Assembly: GCF_012726205.1 (NCBI RefSeq)
Contig: NZ_JAASAE010000001.1
Location: 372,001-436,000, forward strand
Reading direction: 5' to 3'
DNA length: 64,000 nucleotides
DNA from: Rhodococcus sp. HNM0569
GTDB lineage: Bacteria; Actinomycetota; Actinomycetes; Mycobacteriales; Mycobacteriaceae
A program made the translations under genes and the position numbers. The notes beneath the pieces are model-generated. The model ran no database searches. It was not told the origin of the DNA and saw nothing but the letters and a program-made list of their open reading frames with translations. This document shows, one piece after another, positions 17,367-28,946 of this stretch; the first letter of the stretch is position 1, and each line of letters begins with the position of its first letter.

Positions 17367-18200
17367 TCAGTCGAGCAGCACCGTGGCGAACGTCGCGACC
17401 TGTTCGAAACCGATGCGCGCGTACGCGGCCCGCGCGGGAGTGTTGAAACTGTTGACGTACAGGCTCGGGATGCGGCCGTCGTCGATGATCGACTGCGCCA
17501 CTGCCCCGGTGCCCGCGGAGCCTAGTCCGTGCCCACGGCGGTGCGGCGCGACCCACACCCCCTGGATCTGGCCGACGCGACTCGACTGCGACCCGACCTC
17601 GGCCTTGAACACGACGTCGCCGTCCTCGAAGCGGGCGAACGCCCGGCCTGCGGCGATCAGGTTCGCGACGCGGCGACGGTAGGCACGGCCGCCGTCGTGC
17701 ATCCTCGGGTCCACCCCCACCTCCTCGACGAACATCGCGACCGCTGCGGGCAAGTACACGTCGATCTCGTCGGCCCGCACGCGGCGCACCTCGGGGTCGA
17801 CATCGGTGGGTCGCTCGGCGAGCGCGAGCAGCGGCTGGTCGGAGCGCACCTCACGAGCCGGGCCCCAATCGAGTTCGAGCATCTCCCACAGCGGCAGCGT
17901 GAGCTCCGCGCGACCCACGAGCGACGAACACAGCCGGGCACCACGTGCCGCGCGCTCGGCGAACGCCCGCATGTCCGACCGGGAGCCGCGCAGCGGCACG
18001 AGATTCGCACCCGAGAAGCACAGCGATTCGAGGGGGCCACCGCGACTCCACAGTTCCCCGAAGATCGTCCGCGGATCGACACCCGACTCCTCGACACGCG
18101 CCGCGACCATGCAACTCGCCACGGGATCGGCAGCGAGCACCGCGAGCACGTCGCGGATGTCGCGACCGCCCAACTGCCGGGCGCCGAGAAGCTTCAGCAT
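17367..18200 (-). CDS. DUF4081/GNAT-family acetyltransferase (Rv2867c-like)
   Basis: A 277-residue two-part protein. The N-terminal half (about 1-125) corresponds to the DUF4081 domain that precedes GNAT domains in actinobacteria. The C-terminal half is a GNAT acetyltransferase with the acetyl-CoA site VWVAPHRRGHGLGSAGTGAV and the beta5-alpha4 segment LYVNSFNTPARAAYARIGF. The substrate is unknown. It lies between ispG and the penicillin-binding lipoprotein on the same strand, exactly as in M. tuberculosis, so it is conserved despite its unknown role. Confidence 0.88.
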   Translation of the reverse strand: MLKLLGARQLGGRDIRDVLAVLAADPVASCMVAARVEESGVDPRTIFGELWSRGGPLESLCFSGANLVPLRGSRSDMRAFAERAARGARLCSSLVGRAELTLPLWEMLELDWGPAREVRSDQPLLALAERPTDVDPEVRRVRADEIDVYLPAAVAMFVEEVGVDPRMHDGGRAYRRRVANLIAAGRAFARFEDGDVVFKAEVGSQSSRVGQIQGVWVAPHRRGHGLGSAGTGAVAQSIIDDGRIPSLYVNSFNTPARAAYARIGFEQVATFATVLLD

Positions 18201-18328
18201 GGATGTCCGACCTGTTCGCTCAGCGCTGCTCTGGCCGTGTGGCTCGTGCTCGCGGCATCGCAGCGGTGTTCCTCGTCACAGCCTGCCATGTACGGAGGCG
18301 TCGCGACAGACGGACGTCGAGAAACCGC

Positions 18329-19483
<1,155 letters not shown>

Positions 19484-19527
19484 GTGAAGGCCTTCTTTCG
19501 TAGCGTCGACAACGAGTTTACCGTCGG

Positions 19528-20733
19528 TCAGAACAGCTTGATCGGATTGACGATGTCCGCCGTGAGTGTCAAGAGCATGAACGCACCACCGATGACGACG
19601 AACACATAGGTGATGGGCAGCAGTCGGAGGTAGTTCACGGGGGCACCGTCGGGCTCACCGCGCAGGTTGCGGATCCAGTTGCGGATCTTCTCGTAGATCG
19701 CGACCGCCATGTGGCCGCCGTCGAGCGGGAGCAGCGGCAGGATGTTGAACGCGCCGAGGAAGAAGTTCAGGCTCGCGAGCAGGCTCACGAACATCGGGAT
19801 GTTGCCGGCCTCGGCGGCTTGGCCCCCGATCACGGACGCACCGACGACGCTGACGGGTGTGTCGAGGCCGCGTTCTCCGCCCGCGATCGCGTGCCACAGG
19901 TCCACGGCCTTGCTCGGCAGGCTCACGAGCGCCTTGCCCGTCTCGACGAAGATGTCGCCCGTGTACGCAAAGGTTGCCGGCACCGCGGACAGTGCGCCGT
20001 ACTCGACCCGGCTCGGCGGGCCGGACACACCGATCGCCCCGACGTCCTGCGAGCGGACCTCGCTGGTGCCGTCGACGTAGACCATGCGCTGCACCTGCTG
20101 CACCGGAACGGTCACATCGAACTCGGTGCCGTCCCGGTCGATCGTGAACTCGGTGGGTCCCGACAGCTTCTGGGTGGCGAGCACGACGTCCGAGAAGGTT
20201 TCGGTGCGAGTGCCGTCGACGCCGACGATTCGGTCGCCGATCTCGATGCCGGCTTGTTCGGCAGGCCCTTGGCCCCAGCACTCCGACAACGTTCCGTCCT
20301 CGGCTTGCGTCGCCGCGGCACACCCGAGGTTCGTGACGGTCGGGCTCGTGTCACGGTTCGGCAGGAACCATCCGACGGCCAGCACGTACACCAGCACGAT
20401 GCCCAGCACGAAGTTCATGACGATGCCGCCGCACATCACGACGAGCCGCTTCCACGTCTTCTGCTTGTACATCGCGCGCGGCGCTTCGTCGGGGGTGAGC
20501 TCGTCCATCGCCGTCATGCCTGCGATGTCGCAGAAACCGCCGGCCGGGATGGCCTTGAGCCCGTATTCGGTCTCGCCGCGGCGGAACGAGAAGATCTTCG
20601 GACCGAAGCCGATGTAGTAGCGGCGGACCTTCATGCCGAGGGCCTTCGCGGTCCACATGTGGCCCGCCTCGTGCAACGCGATCGAGGCCGCGATGCCGAC
20701 CGCGAACAGGACGACGCCCAGAACGAACACCAT
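19528..20733 (-). CDS. rip1: Site-2 intramembrane metalloprotease
   Basis: Membrane-embedded zinc protease (S2P/RseP class) that cleaves anti-sigma factors and related membrane substrates. The 401-residue protein has the zinc motif HEAGH in the first transmembrane helix ([11 protein letters not shown]) and a PDZ domain (about 120-220, with [12 protein letters not shown]). The third zinc ligand is in [13 protein letters not shown] within a late membrane helix. The architecture TM1-TM2-PDZ-TM3-TM4 matches Rip1 (Rv2869c). The start is ATG 20733, 8 bp after the dxr stop, so dxr-rip1-ispG form an operon. Confidence 0.94.
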   Translation of the reverse strand: MVFVLGVVLFAVGIAASIALHEAGHMWTAKALGMKVRRYYIGFGPKIFSFRRGETEYGLKAIPAGGFCDIAGMTAMDELTPDEAPRAMYKQKTWKRLVVMCGGIVMNFVLGIVLVYVLAVGWFLPNRDTSPTVTNLGCAAATQAEDGTLSECWGQGPAEQAGIEIGDRIVGVDGTRTETFSDVVLATQKLSGPTEFTIDRDGTEFDVTVPVQQVQRMVYVDGTSEVRSQDVGAIGVSGPPSRVEYGALSAVPATFAYTGDIFVETGKALVSLPSKAVDLWHAIAGGERGLDTPVSVVGASVIGGQAAEAGNIPMFVSLLASLNFFLGAFNILPLLPLDGGHMAVAIYEKIRNWIRNLRGEPDGAPVNYLRLLPITYVFVVIGGAFMLLTLTADIVNPIKLF

Positions 20734-20741
20734 GGGGGTGA

Positions 20742-21914
20742 CTAGCCTTCCTGCTTCACGAGTTCGGATGCCCGCGCGCGGGCCCACGTGTCCGCCGCGA
20801 GGACGTCGTCGACGGATGTGGGCGGTGCGGACCACTCGTCCGCCTCGCCGAGCACCACATCCACGGTACGGACGATTCGCGGAAAGGCGAGCGCACCGTC
20901 GAGGAAGGCCTGCGCGGCGACCTCGTTGGCGGCGTTGTAGACGGCCGTGGTGCAGCCGCCGGCGACGCCCGCGGCGCGCGCGAGGTCGACGGCAGGGAAC
21001 ACGGCCGAGTCGAGCGGTTCGAACTCCCATGTCGACGCAGTGGTGAAATCGCACGCCGCGGCGGCGCCGTCGACGCGCGCGGGCCAGCCGAGGGCGAGCG
21101 CGATCGGCAGCTTCATGTCGGGCGGGCTGGCCTGCGCGAGCGTCGAGCCGTCCCGGAAGGTGACCATCGAGTGCACGATCGACTGCGGGTGCACCGTGAC
21201 GTCGATCCGGTCGTAGGGCAGCCCGAACAGCAGGTGGGTTTCGATCAGCTCGAGGCCCTTGTTGACGAGGGTGGCCGAGTTGAGCGTGTTCATCGGACCC
21301 ATCGACCAGGTGGGATGCGCCCCGGCCTGTTCCGGGGTGACGGACTCGAGCGCGTCGGCGCTCCAGCCGCGAAACGGCCCACCGGAGGCGGTGAGCACGA
21401 GCCGTGCGACCTCGTCGGCGCTGCCGCCACGCAGGCACTGGGCCAGTGCCGAGTGCTCCGAGTCGACGGGCACGATCTGACCGGGTGCGGCGGCCGCGGT
21501 GACGAGCGGGCCGCCCGCCACGAGCGATTCCTTGTTCGCGAGCGCCAACCTGGCACCGGACTCGAGGCCCGCGAGCGTGGGACGCAGACCCAACGACCCG
21601 ACGAGTGCGTTGAGAACGACGTCGGCCTGTGTGTCGCGGACCAGCTCGGTGACGGCGTCCGGCCCGGTGCGCACGGGCAGGTCGAGACGCTCGGCGGCGG
21701 CCGGGTCGGCGACCGCGACGTCGCGCACACCGGTGTCCGCGATCTGCCGTTCGAGAAGGTCGACCTTGCCGCCGCCCGCCGCGAGCCCCACGACCTCGAA
21801 GCGATCGGGATTGGCGGCGATCACGTCGAGGGCCTGGGTGCCGATCGAACCGGTGCTGCCGAGCAGCAGGACACGGAGGGGGCTGTTGTCGTCCACGCGA
21901 CCATTGTTCCTCAT
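20742..21914 (-). CDS. dxr: 1-deoxy-D-xylulose-5-phosphate reductoisomerase
   Basis: NADPH- and metal-dependent enzyme that makes MEP from DXP, the committed step of bacterial isoprenoid synthesis and the target of fosmidomycin. The 390-residue protein has the NADPH motif [14 protein letters not shown], the segment [13 protein letters not shown], the metal-binding [13 protein letters not shown] and the flexible flap region ASGGPFRGW with [17 protein letters not shown]. It starts at ATG 21914; a GTG six codons downstream is possible. It is first in the dxr-rip1-ispG unit and divergent from the DUF2631 gene. Confidence 0.97.
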   Translation of the reverse strand: MRNNGRVDDNSPLRVLLLGSTGSIGTQALDVIAANPDRFEVVGLAAGGGKVDLLERQIADTGVRDVAVADPAAAERLDLPVRTGPDAVTELVRDTQADVVLNALVGSLGLRPTLAGLESGARLALANKESLVAGGPLVTAAAAPGQIVPVDSEHSALAQCLRGGSADEVARLVLTASGGPFRGWSADALESVTPEQAGAHPTWSMGPMNTLNSATLVNKGLELIETHLLFGLPYDRIDVTVHPQSIVHSMVTFRDGSTLAQASPPDMKLPIALALGWPARVDGAAAACDFTTASTWEFEPLDSAVFPAVDLARAAGVAGGCTTAVYNAANEVAAQAFLDGALAFPRIVRTVDVVLGEADEWSAPPTSVDDVLAADTWARARASELVKQEG

Positions 21915-22048
21915 CGCCCACACCCGTCCCGCCCGCCCGAGCGGTTCACGCGGGTACCGGGCCCCGCGTAGCCCGGGTCCCTGCGTACGACGCGCGGTCG
22001 TATGACACCATGATGGGCAACGAAGTTCGGATGAGCAGGAGGATCGTC

Positions 22049-22318
22049 GTGACCGGTAGCCAGTTGGAGCCCTCGTCCACCGACCCCGTCGTGGTCGGCA
22101 AGGTCGATACGGCCGACGTGCCGTCCGCAGCATGGGGCTGGAGCGGCGAGGCTCCCCGCTTCTTCCGTTTCCTCGGCTGGTTCTTCGCCGCGGTCCTGCT
22201 CCTCATGATGATCGGCAACCACCACGGCAAGGTCGAGGATCTGTTCCTCATCGGCTTCGCAGGCGTCATGGTCATCATGCTGGTGCGCGACATCATCCTG
22301 CGCCGTAAGCCGCGCTAG
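22049..22318 (+). CDS. DUF2631 small membrane protein
   Basis: An 89-residue protein with two predicted membrane helices ([18 protein letters not shown] and [18 protein letters not shown]) separated by a short HHGKVED turn, ending in a basic RRKPR tail. It belongs to the actinobacterial DUF2631 family, for which no function is known. GTG 22049 is chosen because AGGAGG (22037-22042) sits 6 nt before it; upstream ATGs at 22010-22031 lack such a site. It is divergent from dxr and convergent with rlmN. Confidence 0.82.
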   Translation: MTGSQLEPSSTDPVVVGKVDTADVPSAAWGWSGEAPRFFRFLGWFFAAVLLLMMIGNHHGKVEDLFLIGFAGVMVIMLVRDIILRRKPR

Positions 22319-22333
22319 GCGTCAGCACTCGAC

Positions 22334-22378
22334 ACGAGATCGGGCCACCGAGCACAGTGCTCGGTGGCCCGATCTCGT
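22334..22378. terminator. Bidirectional terminator between DUF2631 and rlmN
   Basis: A perfect 22-bp inverted repeat (22334-22355 with 22357-22378) centred on one base lies in the 85-bp gap between two converging stop codons. It is one of the longest perfect stems in the window and can work in both directions. Confidence 0.85.
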
Positions 22379-22403
22379 CGTTCGGCCCGACCGGGGTACC
22401 GAC

Positions 22404-23522
22404 TCAGTTCTCGGCGGCCAACTGACCGCACGCCGCAGCGATCTCCTGACCGCGGGTGTCGCGCACGGTGCAGGACACACCCTGTGCCTGCACGCGGCGC
22501 ACGAACTCGCGCTCGACGTCCTTCGGGCTCGCGTCCCACTTGCTGCCCGGCGTGGGATTGAGCGGGATGAGGTTGACGTGCACGAGAGAGCCGAGCGCCT
22601 TGTGCAGCTTCTTGCCGAGCAGATCCGCACGCCACGGCTGGTCGTTGATGTCCCGGATGAGCGCGTACTCGATCGACACACGCCTGCCGGTGCGGTCGGC
22701 GTAGTAACGCGCCGCGTCGAGCACCTCCGACACCGACCATCGGTTGTTGACCGGCACGAGCGTGTCGCGCAACTCGTCGTCGGGCGTGTGCAGCGACACC
22801 GCGAGCGTGACGTTCAGACCTTCGTCCGCCAGCTTGCGGATGGCGGGTGCGAGCCCGACGGTCGACACCGTGACCGAACGCTGCGACAGACCGAAACCGT
22901 CAGGGGCGGGATCGGTGATGCGACGTACCGCCGCGACCACGCGCTTGTAGTTGGCGAGCGGCTCGCCCATACCCATGAACACGATGTTCGACAGTCGCCC
23001 GGGGCCGCCGTGCACCTCCCCGTCGCGCAGCGCCGCCGCCGCAGCACGCACCTGGTCGACGATCTCGGCGGTCGACAGGTTGCGCTGCAATCCGCCCTGC
23101 CCGGTGGCACAGAACGGGCACGCCATGCCGCAGCCTGCCTGACTCGAGATGCACAGCGTCGCCCGGTCGGGATAGCGCATCAGGACACTCTCGAGCAGCG
23201 TGCCGTCGTGTGCCTTCCACAAGGTCTTGCGGGTGTCGCCGTCGTCGCACGCGATGTGCTTGACCACAGACAGCAGCGGCGGGAACAGCGACCGGCCGAC
23301 CTGCTCGCGCGCGCCCGCAGGCAGGTCGGTCATGCGGTCGGGGTCGGCTTCGAGGCGCGCGTAGTACTGGCGGGCGAGCTGGTCCGCACGGAACGCAGGC
23401 AGCCCGAGATCCTTGACAGCCTGCTTCCTCGCGGGGCCGTCGAGGTCGGCGAGATGGCGTGGCGGGAGGCCACGCTTGGGGGCGTCGAACACGAGCGGCA
23501 GGGGGGCAGCGGGAGAAGCCAT
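22404..23522 (-). CDS. rlmN: 23S rRNA (A2503-C2)/tRNA (A37-C2) methyltransferase, radical SAM
   Basis: Radical-SAM enzyme that methylates C2 of A2503 in 23S rRNA and A37 in some tRNAs, fine-tuning decoding. The 372-residue protein has the [4Fe-4S] cluster motif [14 protein letters not shown], the segment [13 protein letters not shown] and a C-terminal region with the methyl-carrying Cys near [19 protein letters not shown]. Length and motifs match RlmN rather than Cfr. It starts at ATG 23522. In relatives it neighbours cdsA, as here. Confidence 0.96.
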   Translation of the reverse strand: MASPAAPLPLVFDAPKRGLPPRHLADLDGPARKQAVKDLGLPAFRADQLARQYYARLEADPDRMTDLPAGAREQVGRSLFPPLLSVVKHIACDDGDTRKTLWKAHDGTLLESVLMRYPDRATLCISSQAGCGMACPFCATGQGGLQRNLSTAEIVDQVRAAAAALRDGEVHGGPGRLSNIVFMGMGEPLANYKRVVAAVRRITDPAPDGFGLSQRSVTVSTVGLAPAIRKLADEGLNVTLAVSLHTPDDELRDTLVPVNNRWSVSEVLDAARYYADRTGRRVSIEYALIRDINDQPWRADLLGKKLHKALGSLVHVNLIPLNPTPGSKWDASPKDVEREFVRRVQAQGVSCTVRDTRGQEIAAACGQLAAEN

Positions 23523-23648
23523 AGTTGTTCCATTCTCTCACGACCCGGCGTGGTCCCGATCGTGGCGACCGCCACCCACGCTCACCCGATCCGGCACGCA
23601 CGTGCCCGATTCGGCACGAACTTCCCGGCGATGCGGGAGGATCACAGC

Positions 23649-24047
23649 ATGTCCACCGATCGACCGGGACGCGACCCGGGGCCGAACGAACCGGGGCCGT
23701 ACGAAACACGGGCAGGCGAGCCGACCTCCGTGCCCGACGAGCCCGGCACATTGCCGCCGGGCTCGCCGACCGTGCCGGAACAGTCCGGCGATCAGTGGCA
23801 GAAGGTCAAGCACACCCGCGCGGCCGCCACCTGGACCGGCCTCGTCATCGGCATTCTCGTGCTGATCGTGCTGCTGATCTTCATCCTGCAGAATCTGGAG
23901 AGCACCGACATCCAGATCTTCGGCTGGCACGGCACGCTGCCACTCGGGGTGCTGTTGCTGCTCGCCGCAATCGCGGGAGCCGTCATCATGGCGCTCGCCG
24001 GGGGGATTCGCATCCTGCAGGTCAGACGCGCCGCCCGGCGACGCTGA
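23649..24047 (+). CDS. LapA/DUF1049 domain membrane protein
   Basis: A 132-residue protein with a Pro/Gly-rich, probably disordered N-terminus (about 55 residues) and two hydrophobic helices (WTGLVIGILVLIVLLIFILQ and LPLGVLLLLAAIAGAVIMAL). The short linker NLESTDIQIFGWHG is the typical LapA/DUF1049 signature. LapA proteins assist lipopolysaccharide assembly in Gram-negatives; the actinobacterial role is unknown. ATG 23649 follows GGGAGGA at good spacing. It is convergent with the methyltransferase gene, and the 23-bp tandem repeat begins at the base after its stop. Confidence 0.85.
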   Translation: MSTDRPGRDPGPNEPGPYETRAGEPTSVPDEPGTLPPGSPTVPEQSGDQWQKVKHTRAAATWTGLVIGILVLIVLLIFILQNLESTDIQIFGWHGTLPLGVLLLLAAIAGAVIMALAGGIRILQVRRAARRR

Positions 24048-24093
24048 CCTTCACCACTCGAGACCCACTGCCTTCACCACTCGAGACCCACTG
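24048..24093. repeat. Perfect 23-bp tandem duplication
   Basis: Bases 24048-24070 and 24071-24093 are identical. The right copy contains the last seven codons of the methyltransferase gene including its stop; the left copy lies in the 26-bp intergenic space. It looks like a recent slippage event that lengthened the spacer without altering the protein. Confidence 0.95.
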
Positions 24094-24775
24094 GGCGCCT
24101 GCGCACATGCACGCGGTAGCGCACGTCGAGCGCGAGACCGGGCGTCTGCGCCGCGGCCCGCGCCGCGGTACGCGCGGTGAACTCGATGCCGAGCACTCCG
24201 ACCAGTTCCTCGCGGTCGGCGAACTCCCAGCGTGTGTCCACCCGAGCCAGATCGAAGCCCTGCGCGACGAAGAACCGTTCGACCGCGACGGGATCGTACT
24301 GGCGCAGGTCGGCTCTCATCCAACGTCCGTAGGGGTGCGCGGTGGCGTCGAGATCGACGACGACCAGCGCGCCGCCGGGCCGGAGCACACGCATCGCCTC
24401 GCGGATACCTGCTCCGCAGCCCGGCCCGAAGAAGTACGCGGTGCGCGCGTGCACGATGTCCGCCGACGCATCGGGCAGCGGCAGCGACTCCGCGGCACCG
24501 TCACGGACCTCGACGTTCGCCAGCCCGGCCGTGCGGGCGCGCGCCGCGGCGACGAGCGGCGAGTGCGGTTCGACGCCCACGACGTGGGCGGCATCGCGGG
24601 CGAACTCCGGCAGGTGATAACCGGCACCGCACCCGACGTCGACCACCGTCCGACTCCGCCACCCGATCGCGGAGCGAAGGTGCGCGAACACCGCGCCGTC
24701 ACGGTCCTGGGCGCGGTTCTCGACCTCGTACAGGTCGGGCCAGTGCCAGATGTTCGGGCTGGGAATCGTCGCCAC
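24074..24775 (-). CDS. Class I SAM-dependent methyltransferase
   Basis: A 233-residue protein with a clear methyltransferase domain. Motif I is VVDVGCGAGYHLPEFA, the acidic ribose-binding residue lies in VVGVEPHSPLV, motif IV is ADIVHARTAYFFGPGCGAGI, and post-motif MRVLRPGGALVVVDLD matches ubiE/methyltransferase-11 proteins. The substrate cannot be inferred. It lies just downstream of cdsA on the opposite side of LapA, and its last bases are duplicated in tandem. It is co-oriented with cdsA (16-bp gap) but not obviously functionally linked. Confidence 0.87.
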   Translation of the reverse strand: MATIPSPNIWHWPDLYEVENRAQDRDGAVFAHLRSAIGWRSRTVVDVGCGAGYHLPEFARDAAHVVGVEPHSPLVAAARARTAGLANVEVRDGAAESLPLPDASADIVHARTAYFFGPGCGAGIREAMRVLRPGGALVVVDLDATAHPYGRWMRADLRQYDPVAVERFFVAQGFDLARVDTRWEFADREELVGVLGIEFTARTAARAAAQTPGLALDVRYRVHVRRRPVGLEW

Positions 24776-24791
24776 GACCGACCTGCCCGGA

Positions 24792-25676
24792 TCAGACGAG
24801 GATCGTGAGCACGAGCCACGTGACGAACGCCGACGGCAACAGCGAGTCGAGCCGGTCCATGATGCCGCCGTGGCCGGGCAGCAGTGTGCCCATGTCCTTG
24901 ATCTGCAAGTCGCGCTTGACCTGCGACTCGATCAGGTCGCCCAGCGTGCCGGTGACGACGAGAACCACGCCGAGCAGGACGCCGATCATCGAGTTCGCGC
25001 CGAGGATGAGAGTCACACTCGCGAGGCTGCCGAGCACACAGAACACGAGCGAGCCTGCGAAGCCCTCCCACGACTTCTTCGGGCTGATCCGCGGCACCAT
25101 CGGGTGCTTGCCGAACAGCACGCCCGCGACGTAGCCGCCGACATCGGAGCACACGATGCCGATCATCAGCACGAACACGCGGCCCGGGCCGTCGTCCTGC
25201 AGCACCATGAGGCCCGCGAACGCCGCGAGCAGCGGCAGCCACGCGGCGGTGAACACGGTGACCGCGACGTCACGCAGATAGTTGCGTGGAGTGGCGCCGA
25301 GGCCATGGTCGAACAGTCGCCATGTCATGCACACGAGGGCCGTCGCCGCGAACGCGGCGAGTGTGCCGTCGACACCGAACGGCCAACCGAGCCACATGAT
25401 CGCCTGGCCACCGAGCAGCAGCGGAATCCGCGGCACGCGGATCCCCGCCTCGCCGAGCCGCTTCGTGACCTCCCACGTCGCGATGGCGATGGCGGCCGCG
25501 ACGACCCCGAGCCATGCGGTGGGCGCATAGACGAGAACCAGGATCACCAACAGACCCAGGCCACCGCCCACGCCGATCGCGGCGGGCAGATTGCGGCCTG
25601 CCTTCGAGGCCGGTGCCGGAGCTGCCGGGTGCTCCGGCTTCCGTTCTGCGGGCACGGTCAACTGTCCTTTTCCCAT
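24792..25676 (-). CDS. cdsA: Phosphatidate cytidylyltransferase
   Basis: Integral membrane enzyme that makes CDP-diacylglycerol from phosphatidic acid and CTP, feeding phosphatidylinositol, cardiolipin and PE synthesis. The 294-residue protein has a Pro-rich cytosolic N-terminus and about eight membrane helices. The C-terminal CDS signature runs from SPKKSWEGFAGS to LGDLIESQVKRDLQIKDMG, then LPGHGGIMDRLDS with its metal-binding Asp. It starts at ATG 25676, 14 bp after frr. The order pyrH-frr-cdsA matches other actinobacteria. Confidence 0.96.
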   Translation of the reverse strand: MGKGQLTVPAERKPEHPAAPAPASKAGRNLPAAIGVGGGLGLLVILVLVYAPTAWLGVVAAAIAIATWEVTKRLGEAGIRVPRIPLLLGGQAIMWLGWPFGVDGTLAAFAATALVCMTWRLFDHGLGATPRNYLRDVAVTVFTAAWLPLLAAFAGLMVLQDDGPGRVFVLMIGIVCSDVGGYVAGVLFGKHPMVPRISPKKSWEGFAGSLVFCVLGSLASVTLILGANSMIGVLLGVVLVVTGTLGDLIESQVKRDLQIKDMGTLLPGHGGIMDRLDSLLPSAFVTWLVLTILV

Positions 25677-25690
25677 TCGTCGCGCCGTGC

Positions 25691-26248
25691 CTAGACTTCG
25701 AGCAGCTCGGCTTCCTTGTGCTTGACCAGGTCGTCGATCTGACCGACGTACCGGGCGGTGGTCTTGTCGAGTTCGGCTTCGGCGCGCGTCACCTCGTCCT
25801 CGCCGGCTTCGCCGTCCTTCTGGATGCGCTTGAGCTCGTCCATGGACTTGCGCCGCACATTACGCACCGCGACCTTCGCGTCCTCGCCCTTGCTCTTGGC
25901 CTGCTTGACGAGTTCGCGCCTGCGCTCCTCGGTGAGCTGCGGCACCGACACGCGGATGAGGTGCCCGTCGTTGGTGGGGTTCACGCCGAGGTCGGAGTTG
26001 CGGATCGCGGTCTCGATGGCGCCGAGTTGGGACGCCTCGTACGGCTTGACCACGACGAGTCGCGCCTCGGGCACCGTGATGCTCGCGATCTGTGTGATCG
26101 GCGTGAACGCGCCGTAGTAGTCGATTCCGATGCGCGAGAACATGCCCGGATTGGCACGGCCGGTGCGGATGCCGCCGAGTTCGTCCTTGGCCACCGTGAC
26201 GGCCTTCTCCATCTTCTCCTCGGCCTCGAAGAGAGCTTCATCGATCAC
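25691..26248 (-). CDS. frr: Ribosome-recycling factor
   Basis: A tRNA-shaped protein that with EF-G splits post-termination ribosomes. The 185-residue length is standard. The N-terminal helix [28 protein letters not shown] and the domain II segment [20 protein letters not shown] are recognisable, with the conserved R in RTGRA and the C-terminal helix bundle [20 protein letters not shown]. It starts at GTG 26248. It lies between pyrH and cdsA on the same strand. Confidence 0.97.
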   Translation of the reverse strand: MIDEALFEAEEKMEKAVTVAKDELGGIRTGRANPGMFSRIGIDYYGAFTPITQIASITVPEARLVVVKPYEASQLGAIETAIRNSDLGVNPTNDGHLIRVSVPQLTEERRRELVKQAKSKGEDAKVAVRNVRRKSMDELKRIQKDGEAGEDEVTRAEAELDKTTARYVGQIDDLVKHKEAELLEV

Positions 26249-26296
26249 GGCTTTTCCTCCATGTTCCTGTCGGTTCGATCGGGCTCGAGCTCACGC

Positions 26297-27025
26297 TCAC
26301 GACTTGACGAGCGTTCCGATCTTCTCACCCGAGACGGCACGAGCGATATTTCCCTCGACCAACAGGTTGAAGACCATCATCGGCATGTCGTTGTCCATGC
26401 ACAGACTGAACGCCGTGGCGTCCGCGACCTTGAGGCCCCGCTCGATGACGGCCCGGTGCGTGATCTCGGCGAACATCGTCGCCGTCGGATCGATGCGCGG
26501 GTCGGCGTCGAACACGCCGTCGACACCCTTCGCCATGAGTACGACGTCGGCTCCGATCTCGAGTGCGCGCTGCGCGGCGGTGGTGTCGGTGGAGAAGTAC
26601 GGCATCCCCATGCCGGCACCGAAGATGACGACGCGCCCCTTCTCGAGATGCCTGCGTGCACGCAGCGGGATGTACGGTTCGGCGACCTGCCCCATGGTGA
26701 TGGCGGTCTGCACACGCGTGTCGACGCCCTGCTTCTCCAGGAAATCCTGCAGCGCGAGCGAGTTCATGACCGTGCCGAGCATGCCCATGTAGTCCGAGCG
26801 GGCCCGGTCGAGACCCCGCTGCTGCAACTCGGCGCCGCGGAAGAAGTTGCCGCCGCCGATCACGACAGCCACCTGCACGCCCGAGCGCACGACGTCGGCG
26901 ATCTGCTCGGCGACCTTGGTCACCACATCGGGATCGAGTCCGACGCGACCGCCGCCGAACATCTCGCCGCCGAGCTTGAGCAGAACCCGGCGGAACACGG
27001 GGCGTTCGGGGGCTGTTTCGGACAT
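26297..27025 (-). CDS. pyrH: UMP kinase
   Basis: Hexameric bacterial UMP kinase that makes UDP for nucleic acid and cell-wall precursors. The 242-residue protein begins with [12 protein letters not shown] (phosphate-binding loop), has [36 protein letters not shown] and the ATP-binding segment [23 protein letters not shown] 27025 follows GAGGAGAAC at ideal spacing; the longer open frame with four extra codons is less likely. It is separated from tsf by a strong terminator, so it probably starts a pyrH-frr-cdsA transcript. Confidence 0.97.
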   Translation of the reverse strand: MSETAPERPVFRRVLLKLGGEMFGGGRVGLDPDVVTKVAEQIADVVRSGVQVAVVIGGGNFFRGAELQQRGLDRARSDYMGMLGTVMNSLALQDFLEKQGVDTRVQTAITMGQVAEPYIPLRARRHLEKGRVVIFGAGMGMPYFSTDTTAAQRALEIGADVVLMAKGVDGVFDADPRIDPTATMFAEITHRAVIERGLKVADATAFSLCMDNDMPMMVFNLLVEGNIARAVSGEKIGTLVKS

Positions 27026-27132
27026 CGTTCTCCTCATGTCGTACTGGTGCAGCGAGGCCAGTATTGCAATGTCATGGACGGGGCCGGACGCGAACCGCGC
27101 GGTGCGGCAGCGCTGTCGCCGACCCGTGGCAG

Positions 27133-27172
27133 ACGTGAGCCCCGCCGATCATGCGAACGGCGGGGCTCACGT
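27133..27172 (-). terminator. Terminator after rpsB-tsf
   Basis: A perfect 14-bp inverted repeat (27133-27146 with 27159-27172) with a 12-nt loop begins 9 bp past the tsf stop codon. It separates the rpsB-tsf unit from pyrH, which lies 155 bp from tsf. Confidence 0.85.
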
Positions 27173-27180
27173 GCGGTGCC

Positions 27181-28005
27181 TCAGTTGGCGCCGACCTCGA
27201 AACGGACGAATTTCGTCACGTTCGCGCCGGCCTCGTCGAGAAACGCCTTGACGTTCTTCTTCGAATCCTGGACCGACGGCTGATCGAGCAGCACGACGTC
27301 CTTGAAGAAGCCGTTGACACGACCCTCGACGATCTTCGGCAGGGCCTGCTCGGGCTTGCCCTCTGCCTTGGCGGTCTCCTCGGCGATGTGCCGCTCGTTG
27401 GCGACGACGTCCTCCGGGACCTCGTCCCGCGTGACGTACTTCGCCTTGAGCGCGGCGACCTGCATCGCGGCGCCGCGAGCGGCCTCCGCGGCGGCGTCGC
27501 CCTCGCCCGTGTACGCGACCAGGACGCCCACGGCGGGCGGCAGGTCGGCGGCACGCTTGTGCAGGTACACGGCGACCGGGCCGTCGAGAGCGGCGTACTT
27601 GCTCAGCACGAGCTTCTCGCCGATCTTCGCCGACTGCTCCTGCACGAGCTGATCGACCGTCTTGCCGTCGAGGTCGAGCTGCGCGAGCGCCTCCAGATCG
27701 GCCGGACGGGCCTGCGCCGCGGCGTCGACGATCTTGTCGGCGAGCGCGATGAAGTCGTCGTTCTTCGCGACGAAGTCGGTCTCGCAGTCGATCTCGAGCA
27801 GGACGCCGTCCTTGGCGACGACCAGGCCCTCGGCGGTGGTGCGCTCGGCACGCTTGCCGACGTCCTTGGCGCCCTTGATGCGCAGCTGCTCGACGGCCTT
27901 GTCGAAGTCGCCGTCGCTGTCGGCGAGTGCGTTCTTGCACGCCATCATTCCGGAGCCGGTGAGCTCGCGGAGCCGCTTGACGTCAGCGGCGGTGTAGTTC
28001 GCCAT
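27181..28005 (-). CDS. tsf: Elongation factor Ts
   Basis: Guanine nucleotide exchange factor that reloads EF-Tu with GTP. The 274-residue protein has the N-terminal UBA-like module ending in the EF-Ts signature [16 protein letters not shown] and the second signature [15 protein letters not shown]. Core subdomains follow ([40 protein letters not shown]). It starts at ATG 28005 after AGGAGGAATCG. It is 44 bp downstream of rpsB and cotranscribed with it, as nearly universally. Confidence 0.97.
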   Translation of the reverse strand: MANYTAADVKRLRELTGSGMMACKNALADSDGDFDKAVEQLRIKGAKDVGKRAERTTAEGLVVAKDGVLLEIDCETDFVAKNDDFIALADKIVDAAAQARPADLEALAQLDLDGKTVDQLVQEQSAKIGEKLVLSKYAALDGPVAVYLHKRAADLPPAVGVLVAYTGEGDAAAEAARGAAMQVAALKAKYVTRDEVPEDVVANERHIAEETAKAEGKPEQALPKIVEGRVNGFFKDVVLLDQPSVQDSKKNVKAFLDEAGANVTKFVRFEVGAN

Positions 28006-28049
28006 TGTGGCGATTCCTCCTCGGTGAGAGTGGGCGGAAGGGGAGGCGC

Positions 28050-28946
28050 TCAGGCCTGCTTCTCGGCGTCGGCGACGTCGGCCGGAGCCTCGGCGAGCTT
28101 CGAGTCGGCCTCGGCGACAGCCTCGCGCGGCGACTCGGGGCCACCCTCGGTGATGCCGTCGGCAGTGGCCGACTGGGCGAGCAGCTCCTGCTCCCACTCG
28201 GCGAGCGGCTCGGCAGCGGCGTCGGCACCCGGCTTCGCGTCCTTGTCGGCGCTCTGGCCCGCGCGGGCCTGCAGGCCCTCCGCGACGGCCGACGCGACGA
28301 CGCGCGTCAGGAGCGCGGCGCTGCGGATCGCGTCGTCGTTGCCCGGGATCGGGTAGTCGACGAGGTCGGGATCGCAGTTGGTGTCGAGGATCGCGACGAC
28401 CGGGATGTTGAGCTTGCGTGCCTCGGCGACCGCCAGGTGCTCCTTGTTGGTGTCGACGATCCACACGGCCGAGGGAACCTTGGACATGTCGCGGATGCCG
28501 CCGAGGGTGCGGTCGAGCTTGGTCATCTCACGCGTGAGCATGAGGATTTCCTTCTTGGTGCGCCCCTCGAAGCCACCGGTCTGCTCCATCGCCTCGAGTT
28601 CCTTGAGGCGCAGCAGGCGCTTGTGGACGGTCGTGAAGTTGGTGAGCATGCCGCCGAGCCAGCGCTGGTTGACGTACGGCATCCCGACACGCGTGGCCTC
28701 GGCCGCGATGGACTCCTGCGCCTGCTTCTTGGTGCCGACGAACAGGATCGTGCCGCCGTGTGCGACGGTCTCCTTGACGAACTCGTACGCCTTGTCGATG
28801 TACGTGAGCGTCTGCTGCAGGTCGATGATGTAGATGCCGTTGCGGTCGGTGAGGATGAACCGCTTCATCTTCGGGTTCCAACGGCGGGTCTGATGCCCGA
28901 AGTGGGTGCCACTGTCGAGCATCTGCTTCATGGTCACAACAGCCAT
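28050..28946 (-). CDS. rpsB: 30S ribosomal protein S2
   Basis: A component of the small-subunit body that contacts S1. The 298-residue protein starts [20 protein letters not shown] and includes the S2 signatures [14 protein letters not shown] and [20 protein letters not shown]. The C-terminal 50 residues are Ala/Glu-rich and acidic, an extension common in actinobacterial S2. It starts at ATG 28946 after GAAAGAGAG. In many bacteria S2 represses its own rpsB-tsf leader. Confidence 0.97.
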   Translation of the reverse strand: MAVVTMKQMLDSGTHFGHQTRRWNPKMKRFILTDRNGIYIIDLQQTLTYIDKAYEFVKETVAHGGTILFVGTKKQAQESIAAEATRVGMPYVNQRWLGGMLTNFTTVHKRLLRLKELEAMEQTGGFEGRTKKEILMLTREMTKLDRTLGGIRDMSKVPSAVWIVDTNKEHLAVAEARKLNIPVVAILDTNCDPDLVDYPIPGNDDAIRSAALLTRVVASAVAEGLQARAGQSADKDAKPGADAAAEPLAEWEQELLAQSATADGITEGGPESPREAVAEADSKLAEAPADVADAEKQA

